Below, one piece after another: positions 60,159-64,000 of a stretch of DNA of 64,000 nt. Numbering within the stretch: the stretch's first letter is position 1; each line of letters starts with the position of its first letter. The position numbers and the translations under genes are program-made. This DNA is from Actinobacteria bacterium OV320 (lineage in GTDB: Bacteria; Actinomycetota; Actinomycetes; Streptomycetales; Streptomycetaceae). The stretch is from the NCBI GenBank assembly GCA_001298545.1, contig LJCX01000001.1, positions 62,001 to 126,000 of the forward strand, read 5' to 3'. The notes below the pieces were generated by a model that worked only from the letters and a program-made list of their open reading frames with translations, was not told where the DNA came from and did no database searches.

Positions 60159-60218
60159 TCAGAGGTGGCGCAGCACGTCGACCATGCGGCCGTTGGGGTC
60201 GCGTACGAAGAGCCGGGT
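60159..60218 (-). pseudogene. Remnant of a glyoxalase/VOC-family gene (C-terminus only)
   Basis: The minus strand reads TRLFVRDPNGRMVDVLRHL and a stop at 60159-60161. This is the usual C-terminal strand of vicinal-oxygen-chelate (glyoxalase/bleomycin resistance) proteins. No upstream part of the fold is present; directly beyond lies a terminator hairpin and then the lamin-tail gene, so the gene was truncated. Confidence 0.5.
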
Positions 60219-60255
60219 GGCCCCGGCCCGTGGGCGGGGGCCACGGGCCGGGGCC
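60219..60255 (-). terminator. 15-bp terminator after the lamin-tail gene
   Basis: GGCCCCGGCCCGTGG (60219-60233) and its exact complement (60241-60255) flank a 7-base loop, 16 bases past the stop of the lamin-tail protein gene. It abuts the VOC remnant. Confidence 0.75.
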
Positions 60256-60270
60256 ACATGAGTGGGGGCT

Positions 60271-61692
60271 TCAGCAGGTGATGGTGCCCTTGCGCAGCGC
60301 GTGTCCGCCGTCGTTGGAGTCGTCGGACCAGTAGACGGGCTTGGAGCCGGCGACGCACTCGTCGGAGCCGGCCGGCGCGAAGCCCTCGTTGTTGTAGTCG
60401 GGCATGCCGTTGGGGCGGTCGTAGACGGCGCTGGTGGTGAACGTGCCGGAGGCGTCGACCTTCAGCGTGCGGTGCAGGCCGTCGCAGGTGTCGTCGCAGA
60501 CGGCCCACAGACGAGCGGCCTGCGGCTCCCACTGGAGCTCCATCACCGCGGACAGGCCGCTGCTGAGCGAGGCGACGCGGGTGTAGGCGCCGGAGTCGGC
60601 CAGGACGTAGCCGTAGATCGTGCCGGTGCCCTCGACACCGACGAAGAACACGCCGCCGCTGTGGGCGCCGTAGCGGGCCGGGTCGTAGGCCGAGCCGGTC
60701 GTGGCGTCCTTGAAGCCGGCGCCGCTCAGGTAGGTGTCGGGAATCCAGGTGATCCCTTCGAGGCCGAGGTTGGACCCGGTCGAGGGCAGGTCGGAGGTGA
60801 GGTTCCATTCCCTGCTCGAGGTCAGGGTGGAGCCGCCGGGGGTGACGTCGTACCTCAGCACCGACAGGCGGCTGGTACCGGAGGCGTCGCCGTTGCGCTC
60901 GCTCGCGACGAACGCCCCGCCGGCGGAACCGGAGCCGGTGAAGGTGACGCCCTCGCTGTCGGGGCTTTCCGAACCGCCGGGGAAGCGCAGGGTCTTGCCG
61001 GAGGACCAGCCACCGCTGGTGTCCGGGGTCCAGCCGCCGGAGCCGTCATGCACCAGGCGCCACAGCTTGCCGCTGTTCTGCGCGCCCCACAGCACGCTGC
61101 CCTCCTGGTAGAGACCACTGAGGTCCTCACCGAACACGTCGGAGGCGTCCGCCGTCGCCACGGTGCCGCTGCCGGGCCACGCCACCGGGGTCGTACCCCC
61201 GCCGCCGGCACCGCAGTCGTTGGGGGCGCCGAGGGTCAGGGCCGCTTCCCCGAACGCGCCGGTCCCGTCGGGGCAGCGCGACCAGGAGGGGTCGGAGTGC
61301 CCGCTCCAGGCGAAGCCGTCGACCAGGGTGGTGCCGTCGGCGAGGTACAGGCGGGCCTCGTCGTCGGAGCCCAGACCGAACTTGCCGTGGACGTCGAACG
61401 CCCGGTACGCCCCCGGTGCCAGCGTGGTTCCGGAGGCGATCTTGTACTTGGAGCTGTTGTCGTCGTCCTTGAGGATCCAGCCCGAGACGTCGATGGTGGC
61501 GGTGCCCTTGTTGTACAGCTCGATCGAGTCGTTGACGTCTCCGGTGGTCACGACCTCGTTGACGCGGATGTCGTCGGCGGCCGCTGCGTGGGCGGCCGGG
61601 ACGCCGGTCAGGGCGCCGAGGGTCAGCAGCGGTCCGGCGACGAGGAAACGGGTAAGACCACGGCGCCGACGGCGGGCGATCGATGCAGTCAC
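60271..61692 (-). CDS. Secreted lamin-tail-domain protein with beta-propeller-like C-terminal domain
   Basis: A 473-residue secreted protein. A twin-arginine-like signal peptide (RRRRRGLTRFLVAGPLLTLG) precedes a lamin-tail domain (about 42-150: IRVNEVVTTGDVNDSIELYN, GWILKDDD). The remaining 300 residues look like an esterase-like phytase/beta-propeller domain (SPDSEGVTFTGSG, LEGITWIPD, ELQWEPQ), possibly phosphoesterase. I chose the GTG at 61692, with GGGATGGAAC upstream; an ATG at 61716 would add eight residues. Lamin-tail domains in bacteria often accompany secreted nucleases and phosphatases, but the activity here is unknown. Confidence 0.75.
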   Translation of the reverse strand: MTASIARRRRRGLTRFLVAGPLLTLGALTGVPAAHAAAADDIRVNEVVTTGDVNDSIELYNKGTATIDVSGWILKDDDNSSKYKIASGTTLAPGAYRAFDVHGKFGLGSDDEARLYLADGTTLVDGFAWSGHSDPSWSRCPDGTGAFGEAALTLGAPNDCGAGGGGTTPVAWPGSGTVATADASDVFGEDLSGLYQEGSVLWGAQNSGKLWRLVHDGSGGWTPDTSGGWSSGKTLRFPGGSESPDSEGVTFTGSGSAGGAFVASERNGDASGTSRLSVLRYDVTPGGSTLTSSREWNLTSDLPSTGSNLGLEGITWIPDTYLSGAGFKDATTGSAYDPARYGAHSGGVFFVGVEGTGTIYGYVLADSGAYTRVASLSSGLSAVMELQWEPQAARLWAVCDDTCDGLHRTLKVDASGTFTTSAVYDRPNGMPDYNNEGFAPAGSDECVAGSKPVYWSDDSNDGGHALRKGTITC

Positions 61693-61852
61693 GAAGTTCC
61701 ATCCCGAAGTTGTCATGAGCAAGGCGCCATGACGGTCCCTGAGCAGGCCGAACACGACTCCTGCGTGGAGTCGGACGGCCGGTGAACGACGGGCGAAGCT
61801 TGCGCGGCCGTGCTCCGCCCCGGAGCGGGCGCGGCCGGCGACTGTTCGTGGC

Positions 61853-61900
61853 TGTGGGGGCTGTGGGGGCTGTGGGGGCTGTGGTGGCTGTGGGGGCCGG
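61853..61900. repeat. Tandem GGGGGCTGTG repeats
   Basis: Four to five 9-10 bp units of GCTGTGGGGG, one changed to GCTGTGGTG, lie in the intergenic region between the lamin-tail gene and the next minus-strand gene. The rest of 61693-61953 holds no gene. Confidence 0.75.
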
Positions 61901-61953
61901 GGGCCTTATGGGCTCGGTCGCGGTGCGGCGCGGGAGGCCGCGGCTTCCCGTCC

Positions 61954-62619
61954 CTAGTGCTGCCGGCGCACCATCTCGTTGATCCAGACGGGCGCGAACG
62001 GGGAGGTGCAGCCCGGCGGCGTCGGGTAGTCCTTGAGCACCTCCAGGCGCTCACCGATGCCGACGGCGCGATCGCGGAGCTCGGCGTGCTCGATCCCGAT
62101 CTGAGCCAGGCAGTGGTTCATCGCCCACTGAAGGCGGTCCGGGGCGTCCTTCAGCTCCGCCTCGATGACGTCGAGCAGACCTTCGAGGTCGAGGCCCTCG
62201 GGCTTCTTCGCCACGCGTTCGGTGGTCAGCGCCCAGCCGGCGCTCGCGACCACCGGGTCCGGATCGGCGGACCAGTCCACGCGCAGCTCCTCCGCGTGCG
62301 GGCTCTTCTTCACCACGTAGTTCACGAGCCAGTCGTGCACCTTGGGTGTGCGCGCCTCGCGCAGCATGGAGTCCAGCTCGTCACGGTCGAACGCCTTCGG
62401 GCGGCAGATCAGGATCGCCAGCAGCCTCGCCGCGGTGTCGTCCGTCCGCCACAGCCGGCCCGCGAGTTCCTGCTGCGTCTTCAGCCGCTTCGCGAGCGCG
62501 CGCAGCTTGCCGAGGTTCACACCGTGATCGTCACCGTGCCTCTCGTTCACCGCGCGGATCTTCGGGTCCTCGAGCCCGGCCAGCTCGGTCATCACCTCGG
62601 CCAACGCCGTCTCGTCCAT
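61954..62619 (-). CDS. DNA alkylation repair enzyme-like HEAT-repeat protein
   Basis: A 221-residue alpha-helical protein resembling the DNA alkylation repair (AlkD-like) family, which excises bulky or alkylated bases with a HEAT-like fold. Supporting stretches are LGKLRALAKRLKTQQELAGR, LWRTDDTAARLLAILI and DWLVNYVVKKSPHAEELRVD. CAGGAGA precedes the ATG at 62619; a longer frame to 62655 is not supported. Some members without catalytic residues have other roles, so activity is uncertain. It is transcribed alone. Confidence 0.72.
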   Translation of the reverse strand: MDETALAEVMTELAGLEDPKIRAVNERHGDDHGVNLGKLRALAKRLKTQQELAGRLWRTDDTAARLLAILICRPKAFDRDELDSMLREARTPKVHDWLVNYVVKKSPHAEELRVDWSADPDPVVASAGWALTTERVAKKPEGLDLEGLLDVIEAELKDAPDRLQWAMNHCLAQIGIEHAELRDRAVGIGERLEVLKDYPTPPGCTSPFAPVWINEMVRRQH

Positions 62620-62662
62620 CTCGGTCTCCTGTCCACCACGTGCCGGATCCAGCATAGGTTTC

Positions 62663-62679
62663 GGCCGCCCGGGGCGGCC
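62663..62679 (-). terminator. Short hairpin after the DUF3533 gene
   Basis: GGCCGCC (62663-62669) and GGCGGCC (62673-62679) form a 7-bp stem with a 3-base loop, 22 bases past the stop of the membrane protein gene. Confidence 0.5.
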
Positions 62680-62700
62680 CCGAGCACCTGGGCCGATCGC

Positions 62701-63981
62701 TCAAGAGGGCTGCGGGGTGAGCCGCTTGTGGCCCTTGCGGTCGTAGTACGAGGTCATCGCGAAGCCGAAGAGGAGACCGATGGCCGCGCCGATCCCGATC
62801 ATGGTCCAGGCGCGGGCGAGTCCGGCGTCGCCGCGCGCGTCGAAGTAGAGGATGGCGCGGACCCCGTCGCTGAGCTGGCGCATGGGCTCGAAGTGGGACA
62901 GGAAGCGGTAGAACTCGGGGACGGCCTGGAGCGGAACCGTGGCGCCGGACGAGGGCAGGCCGAGCACGATGAACACGAACATGGACACCAGCTGGCCGAT
63001 CCCGCCGAAGGCCGCGTTGATGGCCTGGACGCCGAGGCCGACCGCGAGGGCCGCGCAGTAGGAGTAGATCCACAGCAGGGGGATGTGGGTGGCGTCCATG
63101 CCGAGGACGCCGACACAGGCGAGCAGGACGAGGGAGACGCTGAGGACCGTGATGCCGGCCGTCATGGCCATCTTCAGCAGCAGCGTCTGGGTGCGGCTGA
63201 TCGGCACCGTGGGCAGCCGGGTGTGCCAGGGGCCGATCTCGTTGTCCGCGTAGCCGAGGGCGGTGTCCACACCGTTGCTGATGACGTTGCCGCCCATGAA
63301 GCCGGCCAGTACGAGCAGCAGGGTGTAGTAGAAGGCGCTCAGGCCGAGGCCGCTGTTGTCGCCGAGGGGGTGGCCGACCTGGGTGACGACGCTCACCGGG
63401 TCGGCGAGCAGCAGTTCGGTGGTGGAGTCCGCTCCCGAGGCGGCGGCGGTCAGCTGTTTGCCGATGGTCCGGGAGGCCTGCTGGGCCGCCGTGGTCGTGA
63501 TCTTGCTGGCGAGGGAGGAACCGAGGCTGCCCTTGGCGGGGTTGGTCAGCACGGTCATCGTGGGCCGCGCGGTCGCGTTCGCGCCGGTGAGGGCGGCGAC
63601 GGAGTCGGTGAAGTCCGCGGGGATGACCAGCGCGCCGTAGACCTTGCCCGAGTTCAGCTCGTCCTGGGCCTGGGCCCGGGTCAGCCGCCGCCAGTCGGCC
63701 GTCTCGCTCGACGTGTCCGAGACGATGGCCGCGGCCACCTGGGTGCCGAGGTTCTGCTTCTGCCCCTTCGGCGGCCGGCCGGTGTCGCTGTTGACGAGTG
63801 CGATCGGCAGGTCGTGCAGGTCGTGCTGCGGGCTGACGATGCCGCCCATGTACAGCAGCGACAGCAGCAGGGCGAGCAGTCCGGTGAGGATCGTGGGCAC
63901 CAGCCACAGCTTGGGGCGGCGCAGGAGCGTGGTGGCGTGTACGAGCGGGCCGGTGTCGGGGGTCGTGTCGTCGGCGGTCAT
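62701..63981 (-). CDS. YhgE/Pip- or DUF3533-type ABC-2-like membrane protein
   Basis: A 426-residue membrane protein: one N-terminal helix (VPTILTGLLALLLSLLYMGG), a large extracytoplasmic domain (about 55-205) and five or six C-terminal helices from about residue 215. The layout and LPIALVNSDTG motif match the YhgE/Pip and SNG1/DUF3533 proteins, which are related to ABC-2 permeases and may export small molecules or proteins. No ATPase is adjacent in the window. The remaining bases to 64000 hold only its ribosome binding region. Confidence 0.82.
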   Translation of the reverse strand: MTADDTTPDTGPLVHATTLLRRPKLWLVPTILTGLLALLLSLLYMGGIVSPQHDLHDLPIALVNSDTGRPPKGQKQNLGTQVAAAIVSDTSSETADWRRLTRAQAQDELNSGKVYGALVIPADFTDSVAALTGANATARPTMTVLTNPAKGSLGSSLASKITTTAAQQASRTIGKQLTAAASGADSTTELLLADPVSVVTQVGHPLGDNSGLGLSAFYYTLLLVLAGFMGGNVISNGVDTALGYADNEIGPWHTRLPTVPISRTQTLLLKMAMTAGITVLSVSLVLLACVGVLGMDATHIPLLWIYSYCAALAVGLGVQAINAAFGGIGQLVSMFVFIVLGLPSSGATVPLQAVPEFYRFLSHFEPMRQLSDGVRAILYFDARGDAGLARAWTMIGIGAAIGLLFGFAMTSYYDRKGHKRLTPQPS

Positions 63982-64000
63982 GGTTCTCCGTCGTGTCTGG

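Overview
The window is high-GC actinobacterial DNA and almost certainly comes from a Streptomyces or close relative. The grounds are strong third-position GC bias, many GTG starts, GGAGG-type ribosome binding sites, a SARP/NB-ARC/TPR regulator, LacI-controlled sugar ABC cassettes without their own ATPase, Tat-like secretion signals and densely packed TetR, AsnC and LacI regulators. I found no rRNA, tRNA, CRISPR array or transposase. It reads as chromosomal arm sequence rich in secreted hydrolases and uptake systems.

Region 1 (0-5.5 kb): NAD synthetase; an SMP-30 lactonase divergent from an AsnC regulator; an alpha/beta hydrolase that lacks its nucleophile serine and is preceded by a 17-codon leader ORF and hairpin; a methyltransferase; and a secreted lipase. 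Region 2 (5.5-16 kb): one long minus-strand operon (CocE/NonD hydrolase, Opp/Dpp-type ABC transporter, DUF3237 protein) divergent from a TetR regulator and an amidase. Similar operator-like repeats precede the CocE hydrolase and the amidase, and each is followed by short tandem repeats in the leader. Region 3 (16-18.3 kb): an unknown protein, a GNAT acetyltransferase and a chloroperoxidase-type hydrolase.

Region 4 (18.7-31.1 kb): a LacI regulator, a YtfQRT/YjfF-type (galactofuranose-type) ABC transporter, a secreted GH2 enzyme with a C-terminal CBM42 (AbfB) domain, and a second secreted GH2 enzyme with PA14 and LamG domains. Three related operator-like sites (core AACG[T/A]TG) precede the regulator, the transporter operon and the second enzyme. 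Region 5 (31.3-38.1 kb): AsnC regulator, EamA transporter and DUF2000 protein, an orphan SARP-family regulator and a methyltransferase.

Region 6 (38.3-53.2 kb): two divergent, very large multidomain secreted proteins whose C-terminal beta-helix domains show the three-Asp spacing of GH87 alpha-1,3-glucanases/mycodextranases, a LacI regulator, a CUT1-type sugar ABC transporter (binding protein and two permeases, no ATPase) and an intracellular GH13 alpha-glucosidase. GCTTGCG-type palindromes precede the GH87 pair and the regulator. Regions 4 and 6 together look like two adjacent utilisation loci for fungal cell-wall polymers, galactofuranose-containing glycans and alpha-1,3-glucan; this joint reading is an inference.

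Region 7 (53.2-64 kb): a nucleotidyltransferase, a DHA2 MFS exporter, a TetR regulator with twin TTACCNNNNGGTAA boxes divergent from an AGPS-like FAD oxidase, a secreted tripeptidyl aminopeptidase, a glyoxalase remnant, a lamin-tail secreted protein, a DNA alkylation repair-like protein and a YhgE/DUF3533 membrane protein.
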